Source: Epiperipatus broadwayi
Lineage: Eukaryota > Onychophora > Udeonychophora > Euonychophora > Peripatidae
Length of the DNA stretch: 64,000 nucleotides
NCBI GenBank assembly: GCA_028023455.1
Contig: JAQFVV010000355.1
Span: 765,551 to 829,550, forward strand
Reading direction: 5' to 3'
The notes under the pieces were generated by a model. The model was given only the letters and a program-made list of their open reading frames with translations, was not told the DNA's origin and made no database searches. This document shows positions 36,975-50,154 of the stretch, one piece after another. Position numbers and translations under genes: made by a program. The stretch's first letter is position 1, and every line of letters begins with the position of its first letter.

Positions 36975-37750
36975 ATCTTTTTCATCTCCATTTGGTGGGT
37001 TAACTGGCTCGGATAGTTCCGAGTGTTTACGTAAACCTTTAGTGACTGGACATAGGTTATGCTCCATTTTGAACTGGTCCCTGTGAACAAGTTCTTCCCA
37101 CCCTACTTGTTTTGGGGGGAGCAATATCAGCCTCATTTGTTATACCCCTCATAGAGAGAAATATCTCTGAAAAACGCTTGCCAAGAAAGAGGAAAGACAC
37201 TATCTCTGAGTAATACATTTAGTTAATACATTTGTTTTATTAAGCCCAACTATTTTCTATGCTCAAAGCACTACGCAGAAACTGGTAAAAGGGGGAGTTC
37301 AAATTTAGGTTACAACCTATGTTTTTGTTATAGCTCCAAGAACATCTATTTAATGAGTAATTTGTTGTTTTTTTTATTTTTTTCTTTCTTTCTCTGCCAC
37401 CTCTGAATGGTCTTTTTTATTCTCTCTCTCTTCCCAAAAATCATTCATCCCATACCAAGTAAATAAAATACAATTTTGTGAACTAAACCAATGTTTACTG
37501 CCTATATGTACCTATTGTAAGTCCATTGATGCTTTCGGGTAGACCAAGAAGTCAATAACCACCTCATTAGATAGTGATCTTGTATTTTTCTTTGTGTATA
37601 TAATAAACTTTAATTCTTTTGTGAACAATAAATCTTCTGCTTTATTTTAATACATTCACATACCACTTATACTTATTTGTAAATTCCTCCTTCGAGTCTT
37701 ATCTCTCCTTGACCATCGGGCATATATTGAGAAGAAATTCTAGTGAGGTT
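36975..37750. other. Complex but unidentified sequence beside the Merlin element
   Basis: 37000-37210 has balanced composition and a perfect gtttacgtaaac palindrome at 37027-37038. Its tttacgtaaacctttagtga text resembles the Merlin terminal repeat, so it may be an older, decayed relative. No reading frame was recognised. Confidence 0.35.
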
Positions 37751-37754
37751 ATGG

Positions 37755-37868
37755 AGAGTAAGTCGCTTAGTGGCAGTCTGGAGGAGTAGGTGAGGTTTGA
37801 ACCCCCTCAACATGCATCTCTAGATTGGGTTAAAGCAGCTCTACTTTTCATACCATTACACTATATTA
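37755..37868 (-). repeat. tRNA-derived SINE
   Basis: The minus strand reads AGTGTAATGGTATGA (A box region, complement at about 37848-37862), then 40-50 bases later GGGGTTCAAACCTC (near-perfect B box, complement at 37792-37805). Spacing fits an internal pol III promoter. No acceptor stem pairs, so it is a SINE head rather than a tRNA gene. The tail probably continues to about 37680. Confidence 0.6.
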
Positions 37869-38052
37869 TATATAATCTTAACATTATTTATTATAAATAT
37901 AAGTTTCAAGTAATGGACATTTTGAAAGTTAATATTTGACATTTGCAAAATATGAAAATAAACTTTTAAATGGAGTTATCTATAACAATGATACTTGGTG
38001 CCATTGGAAAAGTTTATCTATTCAAAAGGTTAATAGAATGAAATATTAAATA

Positions 38053-39018
38053 CACCTGGGTCTCTTTTTACGCGGATTTATTTAACGTGATTTTGAAGTT
38101 ACGCAATCACGTTTCTCCGGAAGTCGAACTCCAATAATGCGCTATTTCTTTAAATAATAAATTTTGCACACTTACGTCATATTGAAAGTAATAGCACATT
38201 ATTGGAATTTGACTTTCATCTTAGTAATTTCAATATTTTCAGTGCTTTATAATAGTAAGATTTTATGCAATAATGAAATTAAAATCATGATTTCCACATT
38301 TTATGTATACACACATTAAATTTTACAACATTATAATGTAAATTTGTTCAAACATTGTGCGTGTTAATTTTGCATTTTAAATCACATTCTGTTTTTGCTT
38401 TTTAAAAAAAAACATAATCAATTATTAATCATTTAGTGTCCGCAAGTTTATTTTTAAAAGGTGAGTAATAGCAGTGGGCACAATTAAAATTGAAAATAAA
38501 AAAAATTAAAGGCAAAAATAAAAATTTAATTTTTAGTTGTTAGATTAATTACTAATTATGTTGTCACCAGAAAACCATTAACATAACATGAGAGTGATGT
38601 TGGCGCTAGTTGTATTTCCTCTTGAGAAGAATCTGATTTTTTACCAGTTTGCAAACGAACCTGTTTATCGGCAAATAGTGATAATAATTAAAACGTGTAT
38701 AAAAAAATGTAAATTACTGTAAATTATGCATAAAAATATATTGTTTTGAATAAAATTAAATATTATAGTTAAAAAAAGTTTGTCCTGTATCAATTTTTTT
38801 CAAATTTGAAATTTTTTATTAGTCATATTATATTTCCTTATTTTTTTTGCGCAAATTTTAAAGTAATTTTACATTGGTGCTTTGCTTTTATGTGATTTTT
38901 GAAAAAATCACAGTCCGTATCCCCCCTTTTTCAAGGTAAGTTATGTCTATTTTTGCACAATTTCGTTTGCGCATGTTTTCTGAGGAACCTATCTATCGCA
39001 TAAAATGAGACCCAGGTG
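38053..39018. mobile_element. pogo/Tigger-like element, copy 3 (non-autonomous)
   Basis: CACCTGGGTCTCTTTTTACG at the left and ATGAGACCCAGGTG at the right, each flanked by TA (38051-38052, 39019-39020). It is closest to copy 1 in sequence but lacks the transposase remnant. The internal hairpin (38118-38215) is retained. At 966 bp it is the shortest copy, a MITE-like derivative. Confidence 0.88.
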
Positions 39019-39019
39019 T

Positions 39020-41330
39020 ATTTAAATTCTATGTTATTAAAACAAAGACTAATTTAGGATTAGTTATCATCAAAGAAAGAAAAAAATATTAAAACTAAAT
39101 ATTTAATTTATTATTATTAAAATTTTAAATAATTTATCATTTTGATAAATGTCTATTCCTATTTATCCAGTAAAAACTGCTTCCAGTTTACTGAAAGGAA
39201 CATTTCATGAGTCACTTAATTAAAAATAAATGCTTTCTAAAAAAACAACTCCTTGTAGCAACATAAGTTTTTGATTTAAAGTGAGTATTTTATAAAAATA
39301 TTACATAAACAACCTTTAATTTATAATAAAATTTACTGAAAATTACAATTTTTTTTAGGAATGTAATTTATTTTGCAATTTAACTTTGAACTAAACCATT
39401 CCACCAATCCAATCAGAAATTATTGACATCAAAGGGCACATTTTTCATAGCATTATCATGTAAATTGTCAGTTGTCATTGTCTAAAATGTCCACATAATG
39501 CTGATATCTTCAGGTTTTTTTCCACAAATAATTTAAAAATTTTAACTATGGTAATATAACATGGTAATGTAAAGTTATAGATAGACTTAAAACAATGTAG
39601 AAAAGATGTAGTAACCATAGCAACATCATAATGCCCAAAACAACAAAAACTGAATAAGATTGCCACTATTCAGGCTAATCAATTTAAATTAGTGATAATA
39701 GATTCAACAATAATTCAGAAATATAATTGTTTATGTTATTTTTTTAAATAGTTTAAGTTTTAATTTTTTAAACAGATTTTCATTTGTTTTTTAACAAATA
39801 GTATAATAATAATAGTAAAAGACAAAGACAACAGGAATATATATTTTAAAAAGTATTACAATAATTTATTTGTGAAATAATGTTAACTTATTTTAAAAGA
39901 AAATTTTATATATCCTATTTTTAAATATTTGTGAAATAATGTAACTTATTTTAAAAGAAAATATTGTGTATTTTATTTTTAAATATTTGTAATTTAAAAC
40001 TATTTAGAATGACAGAAACATGCATGAGCTCATTTAAAAGCATTCTAGAATATCAGAATACATCTTAAAACGACATCTAATGGTTTCTGTATTCTTCTAT
40101 CATTTCTAGAATATACTAACTTAATATGAAAGTTATATAAAGGCATCTAAAATTCTTAGAAATGACATTTCATTCTTACACTATTTTTCATTTATTTCTT
40201 TTGTTTGATGAACAATTTGTTTTAAAGGCAGAAAATGATGGGACAAGAGTTAAAATTTTTGTATAAGTTATGAATGACTTCTCAAGCCAACTAGTTTATT
40301 TATAAATACTGAACTTGTTATTTAATATAAATTAATCATATTTCATTACAAAGAACAACACAATAATATGTCAACAGAAATTTTGAACATAAGATAAATA
40401 TAAACGAATCACAAGTCATAATTTAAACTTAAAAAGGAAAATTTAACAACTGGTTTATGAACATTTCCATTTTAAAGAGTTCTCTTCAATAATAACTATT
40501 TTGAACAGTAGTATTTACTATATTTTAAATAACATTTTTTAATTAGATCAATTAGAATAGACTGTTAATGGATTTTCAATCTTTGTCAATTATCAACATG
40601 TTATTAATAATTTCCCCAGAATTGCTGAAAATAAAAATTGCAAGAAAGAAAAGTATTTTATTTTATTTTACTTTATTGTTTATTCTATGCAAAAAAAAAA
40701 AGAGAATATTTTATTTGTATATATAATGTATTAATATTTTGCTTTAACAAACAAAATTTTATTTTAGTTTCTCTCTCTTCAAAGTTATTTTGCATATGAA
40801 GTTATGAAGTAACTAAATGTATATCTATTATATATTATCATTATGATAAGATTAAGCATGTTTTCACATACACCTACATAATGCATATTTTTAATAAATG
40901 TATGTATGATTATTCAATAAATCTGACTGTCTTTAAATTCTAAATTTGGTTACCTAATAATATTTATTAATTTTGGAATAGTATTTATTTTATGGGATAA
41001 TATGTTTTAAAGATTTAAAAGCATTTATTTATTGTTAGGAGATAATATATGGTCTTTAAATATGTTGCTATTATTTAAAAAGTCTTATGTTGTCAGGATA
41101 AAGATCTTTCATAGTATATATTTTGTTGTTGTAGATAATTGTATTTAAAAAAAATTTAAGCTACTTATAAAAATGATGGATTAAAAGCAAAAAAATTTCT
41201 GGCAAAAACATCAAAATATATAAGATTATATGGCTTCAGATCTATATGACTGTACAAACAAAAGAGCTTTCATTAAAACATATGTCTGCATTTTGGACTC
41301 ATAGCTTTGTAGTTAATTAAATAAACAAAA
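39020..41330. other. AT-rich stretch with a 59-bp tandem duplication
   Basis: tttgtgaaataatgt(t)aactta repeats at 39869 and 39928 (period about 59). No gene recognised; the open frames near 39475-39666 are not supported. Confidence 0.5.
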
Positions 41331-41545
41331 GGTGGCTGCTGGAGAGTTGAATTATATTCTAAGATCATGGTGCAGTGTCTTTATTCCCAAAGCTACTTCC
41401 TTATGAAAGTCATATACTAAAAACTAATTTGGGGATATTGGACGAGTAAATATTAGATAGGTATTTTATGCATCAACCTTCTAGCAGTCATTGATTGCTA
41501 GCTTCCACCAGGTGGCACTATTGTATGGAGAGTTTGAAAAAGTTT
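41328..41545 (+). repeat. Repeat family A, partial copy
   Basis: ggtggctgctggagagttg, a diverged middle, then agcagtcattgattgctagc and ggcactattgtatggagag. It matches the 44.0-44.5 kb unit in order, with many changes. Confidence 0.75.
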
Positions 41546-41644
41546 AATTCTATGATGTTTCCACTTATGATAATATACTGACAAAGCTATTTGTAGTTGT
41601 TAACTTTCTCTAATTTATGATTGCCCTTGTTGATTTATAGTAGA

Positions 41645-42160
41645 GATGTCTGCACATCCATTGTATATGTATTAAATGGATTATGTCCTGTACATGAGGG
41701 ATCAGATTGACCTTAGATCAACATGGGTGTGATAAGAATCTCGGCCTCAGGGTGGCCTTTGAGCATTCCATCATCAGATTTTCAATTGGATGGACAGTTA
41801 AAGAGTTGGAGTGTGGAGTAGATTGAAGCCTGTCTATTAAAGTATGAAGATTGACTATCTTAATATATATCTGAGCACTTATAGCATATATGTGTGGAGA
41901 TGGTAATCTGGACCAACTGATGATTGCTGGCTTAGCATGAAATACGTATATTGGTGATTATTTATCTTTTCAACATGTATGTATTCAAGTGTATGTGTTA
42001 TGAGATAGTGTGGAGAGTGGTGGATCGTGTGAAAGTCTGTGCTCATATACCTTATATATTGAATATTACTTTAGTTTTTTTAGTTGGAGAGTGGTGGGTC
42101 GTGTGAAAGTCTGTGCTCATATACCCTATATACTGAATATTACTTTAGTTTTTTAGCTTA
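41645..42160 (+). repeat. SINE-like family C, near full-length copy with duplicated tail
   Basis: A nearly complete unit: cctgtacatgagggatcaga, gagcattccatcatcagatt, attgaagcctgtctatta, tctggaccaactgatgatt, aaatacgtatattggtga. The last 74 bases are tandemly duplicated (42011-42084 and 42085-42157, both starting tggagagtggtgg). Confidence 0.8.
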
Positions 42161-42504
42161 AATAATTCAAACAAATATTATTGTCATTTATTAGATCACA
42201 TGATTCAACAAGCATTAAGTACTTTATTGCTTATATCATATTTGAAGGTTTTATCTACTTTTGTTCTCATTATAACTTTGGTGTTTACATTCAAAACCTG
42301 TGTGGGATGAAATGGAATTTCATGGGCAAAATGTGTTGTAATCTATAATAAATTTCTACAATTCTTAATTTCTTATGATTTTCTATGTTTTTGCAACACC
42401 ACATAATATTATCTTTATCCAGTTAAAGGCTGGTGTTATTAAAAAAGTTAATACATATTTTAATTATGCGATTATTTTCAAGTCATTGTGAAATATAATA
42501 TATA

Positions 42505-42750
42505 CAATAAACTTTGTGGCAAAGTGATTAGCATAAAGATCAGCTATGTTTATAAGTTGCAAACAAGGCTGAATGACAAAGAGCTTTGCTAATTGCTCAA
42601 CAAGCTTTGTGATAAATGCGTAGCAAGAGAAAGCATTTAAAAATCTTTATCAGAAACCACATCCACACCCCAGACCAATGGTTTCATGCTTTGGCACTCC
42701 TCAGTGAGATACTTTGGAAGTATTTTCAGGTTACAATAGACAGATTTTTT
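42505..42750 (+). repeat. tRNA-like SINE candidate
   Basis: An A-box match TGGCAAAGTGATTAGCAT at 42517-42534 begins a 240-base complex segment (gctttgctaattgctc ... ctttggcactcctcagtgag). The B box is unclear. Not a functional tRNA. Confidence 0.4.
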
Positions 42751-42754
42751 TTCC

Positions 42755-43990
42755 AAATAATCAGGAAAAATACAAACAATTATTGATTTGTAAATGAATA
42801 TCTAGCCATTTCTAACTATACAATAAAATAAAAATGTCATCCCCTTTGAATAGTTCTGCAGAAATCTTTTCTCTGCAGTATTTTGTTTCTATTTATATAC
42901 ATATATTGTAAAGGATGATGATGATAATTTATTTAAGAAAAATAAAAAATACTTGTCTCTAATTATAATCTTTTTTCATATTATCTTTTGTTGTTGTTTA
43001 AAAAATACGTTTTGTTTTTCAAATGCTTTTGTTATGTATGCTATTTGGTTAAAACAAGACATTTAACTTTGTTTAACTCCTCAATGCTGATTATATTCCA
43101 CTTTTCTTTTAATGTACCTGAGATATATTAATGCTATATCATAATATTTTTTGTTAATACTTTTATTCTTAAATAATAAGGAAACCCGCAACACAAAATG
43201 TTTAAAATGACATCCATGTTGCTAAAAAGTCTGTCTTACTGCCTATTCTTAATATATAAACTATTTATTTAAAGTCATTATTTTTTTTCCTTTCCTCTAT
43301 TCATAATTTCTACAAACGTTATATTATCATCAAATTATTAAAAGCTTTTGCATTTTAATTTACTTCTGCTATGTTTTATAGAACGTTATGTGCTAAACTA
43401 CACGTATCTCTTTCAATAAGTACGTTCACAAACTAAATGTTATTTAAAATATATATTTTATTTGAAAATATAAACATTTAAAATAACAGTATAATATTAA
43501 AAAAGTATTTACCAGAACAGAGCAGCTTTTAAAAAAAATTAGTAAATGAACAGCACTTTGATCGACTCATTTAGATAATGAAAGTGGAATAATCACAAAC
43601 ACGTGAATGTTAAAAGAGTTTCTGAGTAAATATAAAGCGAAACAAAGATTTTCAAGTGATATATTTATAGCCAACGAGATTTTTTTAGATTTAATCTTTT
43701 TTCTTTTTTCCTAAAGAAAAAAAAAAGCGTATAAATATATACGAGTGATAACACTATTAGTTATTAGAGATGTGAATCGTGCAATTTTAACTTTGAACTT
43801 TTTGGTGAACAATGAGCGACTAGTAGTGTGTATTATTACAAACCACGTGTTGATCAGTTTAAAAATATCGATTTTTTTTTCCAATAATATACTTTATTAT
43901 ACAAAAAAAATAGGTTACATGAGTTTACAATGGTTTTGGCAGTGTTACAATGGCATGACTGGTCTAACAAATATTAAACCACTAAATATC
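42755..43990. other. AT-rich stretch, nothing recognised
   Basis: No coding frame with composition above background. The 83-codon open frame at 43745-43996 starts at a non-ATG codon and runs through AT-rich DNA into a family A repeat, so I do not call it a gene. Confidence 0.5.
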
Positions 43991-43993
43991 ATA

Positions 43994-44530
43994 TGAACCT
44001 TATAGCATCCATTGATTACTCTGGTTGGAACTGAGTGGCACTACTGTATGAAGAGTTTTGCCTGTTTTAATAACAGTTATGTGCTAGCATAAGGAATAGT
44101 AATCGTGTGATGTTTAGTGGTTTGACACTAATCCTGCCTAATAGGATAGTGGTGGCTATGGTTGTTAGAGAGTCAAAGACACCAAAATCTATGTACTGAA
44201 CTGGATTCAGACCCATATGACTATATAAGCTATTGATTTTAGATTGAAAATATTGTGCTTTCAATTTTATTTTCATAGTTTAGTAGTTGAGTATAGATAA
44301 AAGGTGGCTGCTGGAGGGTTGCATTAGATCCTAAGATCTAGGTGCAGTGCTCTCAGTTCCAAAGCTCCTCACTGGAGAAGGCCACAAGCCAGAAACTAGC
44401 CTGGGGATTTTGGATGAGTAGGCACTAGACAGGGATTTTATGCACAAGCCTTCTGGCATCTAATGATTACTCTGTTTGGCACTGAGTGGCACTACTGTAT
44501 GGAGAATTTTGCCTGTTTTTTTCTAACAAA
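43994..44530 (+). repeat. Repeat family A, one full tandem period plus start of a second
   Basis: The core gcatccattgattactctgg at 44005 returns at 44456 (gcatctaatgattactctg), a period of 451 bp. The unit includes cctaataggatagtggtggc, ttcagacccatatgactata, ggtggctgctggagggttgc and ggccacaagccagaaactag. It is the same unit as the 55.5 kb array but on the opposite strand. Confidence 0.85.
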
Positions 44531-44959
44531 TGTGTTATCAATTAGAAAAAACTTGCAGCATTGTTCAAGTAGGTTTATAAATTATTTTCTTTTTAGCGAG
44601 AATAAACTGAATTTCAAAAAGAAAAATATCTCTAACATTGAACACATGATGTGACAAAATTGTTTTCGTAATCTACTGCTTCAGTTTCACAAAAAAACAT
44701 TCAACCATTACAATAAATTACATAGGCAATTCCACATTGATAAATTATTTAAAATAAAAACTTAGTAGATAACGTTCAAGGATGATCTTATTATATTTTG
44801 ATTCATAGACAATTTGATTTCATTTTTGAATAATTTTGTCTCTTCTAAATTCTAGCAGGTGTTTATCAAATTTCATAATTTTTTAAATACAATATGACTG
44901 GTACTCAAAGACATCGCAAATATGTATTTTAAAAATATGTATGTTTTTAATATTATGCA

Positions 44960-45070
44960 TTGTGTGCTTGGCAAGTAGTATGCTGAATTCAAGAGTTGAA
45001 GATTTTTAAGATTCAATCTGTCACTGCCAGTTCTTGTGTTCAAATGGCACATGATATCCGAGCAACTAAC
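44960..45070 (+). repeat. tRNA-like SINE fragment
   Basis: GCTTGGCAAGTAGTATGC (A-box-like, about 44968-44985) is followed some 55 bases later by TTGTGTTCAAATGG (B-box-like, about 45034-45047). Weak but correctly spaced. Confidence 0.35.
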
Positions 45071-45092
45071 TATTTAAGCATTTTTTATATTT

Positions 45093-46172
45093 ATATGTTT
45101 AATTAAAGGGACTTGAACACAGACTTTCAAATTTCCTTCAATCTTGCATTCTGTCTTATATAACTGATACACATGACCACATGCATGTGAAAAAAATAAA
45201 TGATCTCCAATATATATATATATATATTTTATGCTAAACCCACATTTATCAGTTGGTCTGGATTATCATCTTCTATATGTATATACAATCAGTGCTCACT
45301 TTATATTAAATTGACAAATCTACAACCTTTAATTGACAGGCTTCAATTTTTTCTACCCTCCCACTCTTCAGCCATCTATATCAATGGCAATCTGATGATA
45401 GAATGCTCAAAGTCCTTGTTGATGGTAAAATTATCATACCCATGATGATCTTAACTTACTTTGATCCCTCATATGTAGTTCCTTAATATGTCCAATTAAT
45501 TACACAGGAGAAGAATGAGCAGTATACAGGCGGAATATGCAATATTTAAACACAAGTACGGTCTATATACTTAAACTAGATCTAATTAAAGAGATTTGGA
45601 CACAGATTTTTAAACTCCATTTATACACATGACCACATATATGCAAAAAAGATAAATGATCTCCAATATACATATTTCATGTTGAACCAACACATCAGTT
45701 AGTTTAGATCATCATCTCCCACACTTATATAATCAATGCTCAGTTTATGTTAAGATATCATATATACAAACTTTAATGGACAGGTTTCAATCCTCTACAC
45801 CCTCCAATTCTTCAGCCCTCCATATTATTGAAATTCTGATGGTGGAATGCTGAAAGCCCTTATTGATCCCAATATTATTGTTATAACCATGTTGACATTT
45901 AGTCACTCTGACCACTCATATGTAGGACCTTCATATATCTATTTAAATACACAGAAGAGAGATAGGCAGTATACAGGTTGAATAGATATTATTTAAATAC
46001 AAGTATGAAATATATACTTAAGCTAGATGTAATTAAAGGTGTTTTGAACATAGACATTAAAATTCCCTTCAATCATCGATTCTATTTTATATAACTAATT
46101 CATATGACCACATACATGTGGAAAAGATAAATGATCCTCAATATATGTATTTCATGGTAAATCAGCACTCAT
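45093..46172 (-). repeat. Family C tandem array, minus orientation
   Basis: Two full units and a partial third start at aattaaagg-type boundaries at 45101, 45584 and 46031 (periods 483 and 447 bp). Each carries, in minus order, the 3' end (gaacacagac), cagttggtctggattatc, cttcagccatc, and tgatgatagaatgctc. Confidence 0.85.
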
Positions 46173-46400
46173 CAAATCCTTTTAATTACATCTAGCTCAA
46201 GTATATACACTATATATGTACATAAATGTTACGTATTCGGCTGGTATACTGCCCATCCCTCATCATATTTTTAAATGGACATATTAAGGTCTGTTATATG
46301 GGGGGACAGAATAATTTAAGTTCAATATGGACATCAACAAGAGATTTGAGCATTCCACCAATTACATTTTCAATGATATGAATGAAGATTTCTTGAATTT
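46172..46400 (+). repeat. Family C copy, plus orientation, inverted against the previous array
   Basis: At about 46172 the minus-oriented unit stops abruptly and the same family continues in plus orientation (tcaaatccttttaattacatc, ggtatactgcccatccctc, gacatcaacaagagatttga), making a head-to-head junction. Confidence 0.75.
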
Positions 46401-46404
46401 GAAA

Positions 46405-48360
46405 TGTAATTTCAGACATTGTACACAGATAATTAAAAAATTACCTGAACATATTTCAATCTAAGAAAATAAAAGTTTAAGTAAAATTATATTTTTAATT
46501 AAAACTAAAGTTTTTTTAAAAAATAAATGCAATAAAAATGATTTGAAGAGAGTGAAGAGAAATGAAGAGACTAGAGTGTGTGTATGTATCAATTTCACTT
46601 GTTTTTATAGCTTGGATCAGGTGACCACTTTAAAACACTGATTATTAGCATTTAAATATACGGCCTGTTCCTTTACTGGTTCGAATCTGCATTCTACTAA
46701 AGCTAAAGAAGATTGCTCAGCAAATACTTAATTAATTGATATTCAATTTTTAAAATAAATCAATTATTTTATCTTCTCATAAGTGAAATAAAATACTTAC
46801 TGGTACAATAATTTATAAATTAAGTGCTACCTAAATAAAAAATAAAATATTATGCCGGTGGAATTTACACAATAAACATTACCTTTAATTCTTAATATGT
46901 TAAATTATCATTGATTTTAATCTAAACAAGTTTCTCAAAATATATTTAAACTGTCTATTAAAATTAGACATTAATAATACTTTAAAATAAATAAATTTTA
47001 GAATTAAGACTTTTATTCATGCATTCAATCAGACATTCATTTGTCTATTATTTAAAAATTTTATTTTTAATTATTGACTTTATTAAACTGCTAGTAAGTA
47101 AATAAATTTAAAATACTTAATTATAATAGTTTGTGTTTGAATTAAGATTAGATTAAGGTAGTATGAATTCAATTTAAATATTAGCATACTTAACTATAAA
47201 GTTTAAACTTGGTTTTTAAGCTTAAGATTAATATCAGTTTTCTAAAATATTTTAGCAGTTAAATTATGATCAACATTATTAAATGTTAAATACATTATTT
47301 GTCATTTTAATTTATAGCTTTTATTCAAGATTAAAATATTAAAAGTTAAGCTGTCAAAATTGTTTTATAATTAAATTAATAAATATACTGATATAGTAAT
47401 TTTTTATATGCAAAATCATAGCATTATAAAGCACTAACACAAATGTATTTGCTATAAAATTAACCAATGCTTTTTTAAATGTGTCGGAGTCATGTCTGAG
47501 ATATCTTAAAATTAAACTTGCATTTTTCACCCTCTACTATAACAATTTTTTTTCAGCTTTAAAATTCATGTATATTTCTTTTCTAATATTTCAATTTCAA
47601 CAAAATTCAAAAGATATCATGAAAATTGAATAATCAGTATTTTGCAGTAACTCAAACCACACAATGATGACTAGTCATTGTATATTCAGTGACTTCAAAC
47701 TTTCGGTGATTTCAAACTCTGCAAGATTACTTGAAAAAATATTATGATGATGTAAAAACTTGATTTTTTGAAAGGTTTATGATTATTTTTGTATCATAAT
47801 TGTGCAATAACTATTAGAAATCAAAATATATATTATTATTATGTATTTTTTACAGAAATGTTTTATTCTAAATATAAAAGAATATATTTTTCTGAATATT
47901 GTTACCATAGAGATTACAGTTGTAGAAAATACAACTGTCTAGAAATAATGTCACTCAACACACTGTTATAATATTTGGCAATATCGTAAACATTACAAAA
48001 AGGAGTTAAACTTTTAAAGCATAAATTGATAGATTTAATAGATATTAAAAATAATTTGTTCAGTTTGTAAAACAAACATCAAACAAAGAAAATTTGATCA
48101 CATGTCAGAATTTTGTTTTTAATTAAAACGCAATTTTTAAAATAATTCCAAAAATCAAATGTGAATTTAAAAATTTATTTAATTTCTAAAGAAAACAAAC
48201 TATCAAATAAAATGAAATTTAAAATATTCTGATAAATAATAATGGTTAAATATTAAAGTGAAAGCTGAAAGCTTAAAACTAGTGAGAACAAAGAAATCTC
48301 TCAGAATGCTAGCAGATTGTTAGTGGGTTAAACTATATATATATATTTAGATATTTTGTC
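46405..48360. other. AT-rich stretch with one tRNA-like B box
   Basis: A perfect B-box GGTTCGAATC lies at 46678-46687 in a patch of balanced composition (46600-46710), probably a SINE relic. Otherwise nothing was recognised. Confidence 0.4.
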
Positions 48361-48364
48361 ATAA

Positions 48365-49178
48365 ATCAATTCATGCTAAACAAGCACCCATCAGTTTTTC
48401 CAAGTCACCCTTACCTGACACACACATAATTAGTGCTCAGTTTATAATAAGTGAGCAAATCTTCAAACTTTAATGCATAAGATTCAATCTTCTCCACCTA
48501 CCAACTCTTCAGCAATCCATATCATTGAATATCTGATGATGGAATACCAAAATCTCTTGTTGATGCCAATATTATCATCATACCCATGTTCACTTTATGT
48601 CACATTGACCCCTCACATATAGGACCTTAATATCTCCGTTTACTTACACAGAAGATGGATAGAAAGAATACAGGTTGAATATGTGATATTCAAATGTAAG
48701 TATATTGTCTATGCTCTATTTAGTGTAATTTTAAGTGACTTGAACTCAGAATTTCAAGCTCCCTCCATCTTTGCAGTCCATCTTATATAACTGATACACA
48801 TGACTACATGTATGCAAAAAAGGTAAATGTTCTTTATTATATATATTTTGTAATAAATTAGCACTCATCAATTGGTCCAGATTACCATCTCCTACACATA
48901 TATAGATCCTGTGCTCAGTTTATATTAAGATAGCAAATCTTCAAACTTTAATAAACAAGCATGAGTCTTCTCCACCTTCCAACTCTTCAGCTGTCCACAT
49001 CAATAAAAATCTGATGTTGGAACACTCAATGTTCTTGTTGATGCTAATATTATTATCATGCCCATGTTGACTTTTAAGTCATTCTGACCCTTCATAAATA
49101 AGATGTTAATATGTCAATTTAATTTTATTGAAGAAGGATGGACAGAATATAGACTGAATGTTACATTCAAATAGAAGT
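48365..49178 (-). repeat. Family C tandem array, minus orientation (second site)
   Basis: A truncated unit (48365-48724) and a full unit (48725-49178) with landmarks ggtccagattaccatctcc, aactcttcagc and gttgatgctaatattattat. Confidence 0.82.
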
Positions 49179-49505
49179 CAACATCGGTATAATAATAATA
49201 TTGGCATCAACAAGAGCTTTGAGTGTTCCATTATCAGATTTTCAACGATATGGATGGATGAAGAGTTGGAAGGTGAAGAAGATTGAATCTTGTCCATTAA
49301 AGTTTGAAGATGTGTTATTGGGAGATGATGATCTGGACCAACTGATGAGTACTGGTTCATTACAAAATACGTATATTGGAAATCATTTATCTTTTTCGTA
49401 TGCATGTCATCATGTGTATTAGTTGTATAATATGGACAGCATAGCTGTAGAAAGCTTGAAAGTCTGCATTCAAATGCCTTCTAATTACATTAAATTTAGT
49501 ATAGA
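49178..49505 (+). repeat. Family C copy, plus orientation, head-to-head with the preceding array
   Basis: From 49178 the family runs in plus orientation: ttggcatcaacaagagc, gatggatgaagagttgga, tctggaccaactgatgag, caaatgccttctaattaca. The open frame on plus (49201-49422, starting at a non-ATG codon) reads through the repeat and is not a gene. Confidence 0.82.
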
Positions 49506-49509
49506 GAAT

Positions 49510-50070
49510 ATACTTATATTTGAATATTATATATATATGACAATTGATGTATTTATTCAAAATTTTGGAATCAAATCCAGGATTCAACCCATAAAGTTTT
49601 AGAAAATGTATTATATTGAGACTTGCTCTTGTGCAAAAATATTCTTTTTTTATTCATATATTTTATATTTACACAACTAATAAAATAGAATATATATATA
49701 TATAATGTTTCATGTTTCTAGGATAATCTATTATTGTTAGAGTAAAAAAAAAGTCTCTCCGTTATAAATAGATAACCGTTAAACAAAGCCACACTATATT
49801 TTTTCTTATCTTTTGCATTTACATAAATAAAAAAATATTTTTTAAAAAGTTTTTGAACAAAAAAATATTTATGGAATAATCCAAATATCGTTAGATTGCA
49901 AAAAATAAAAGATTTGGTTAAAATGATAACTCAATTTGTAGCTCACATACGAAATTTAATAATTATTTTTTATGTAAAAAAATTACGGATCTAATAGTAA
50001 TATATACATAACATATACTTTAAAATTATTTTATGTCACTCACTTCAATTAAATAAACAAAAATATTGGA
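49510..50070. other. AT-rich stretch, nothing recognised
   Basis: A TA run lies at 49690-49703. No gene seen. Confidence 0.5.
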
Positions 50071-50076
50071 AACAAG

Positions 50077-50148
50077 GCAAGCGGCTTCCAATATTGCCTT
50101 CTGCCTGAACCAGCATTTTCAAGCAGGTCCAACTGTATTCTCTTTCAC
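50077..50148 (+). CDS. Candidate internal exon of unknown gene
   Basis: A 72-base stretch of nearly balanced composition in very AT-rich DNA ends at a strong donor, CAC|GTAAGT (GT at 50149-50150). With a possible AG acceptor at 50075-50076 it reads QAASNIAFCLNQHFQAGP then TVFSF, and splits a codon at the donor. The acceptor has a poor pyrimidine tract. The opposite strand is also open (REYSWTCLKMLVQAEGN), so a repeat-derived fragment is equally possible. I cannot name a family. Confidence 0.3.
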
Positions 50149-50154
50149 GTAAGT

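Noticed and set aside
39475-39666. 63-codon minus frame
   Set aside because: Composition similar to background, no splice signals, no recognised motif.
43745-43996. 83-codon plus frame with hydrophobic N-terminus
   Set aside because: It starts at a non-ATG codon, AT-rich codons dominate, and the end runs into repeat family A; no family similarity.
49178-49422. Overlapping frames of 73-75 codons on both strands
   Set aside because: They lie fully within a family C repeat copy and are open on both strands.
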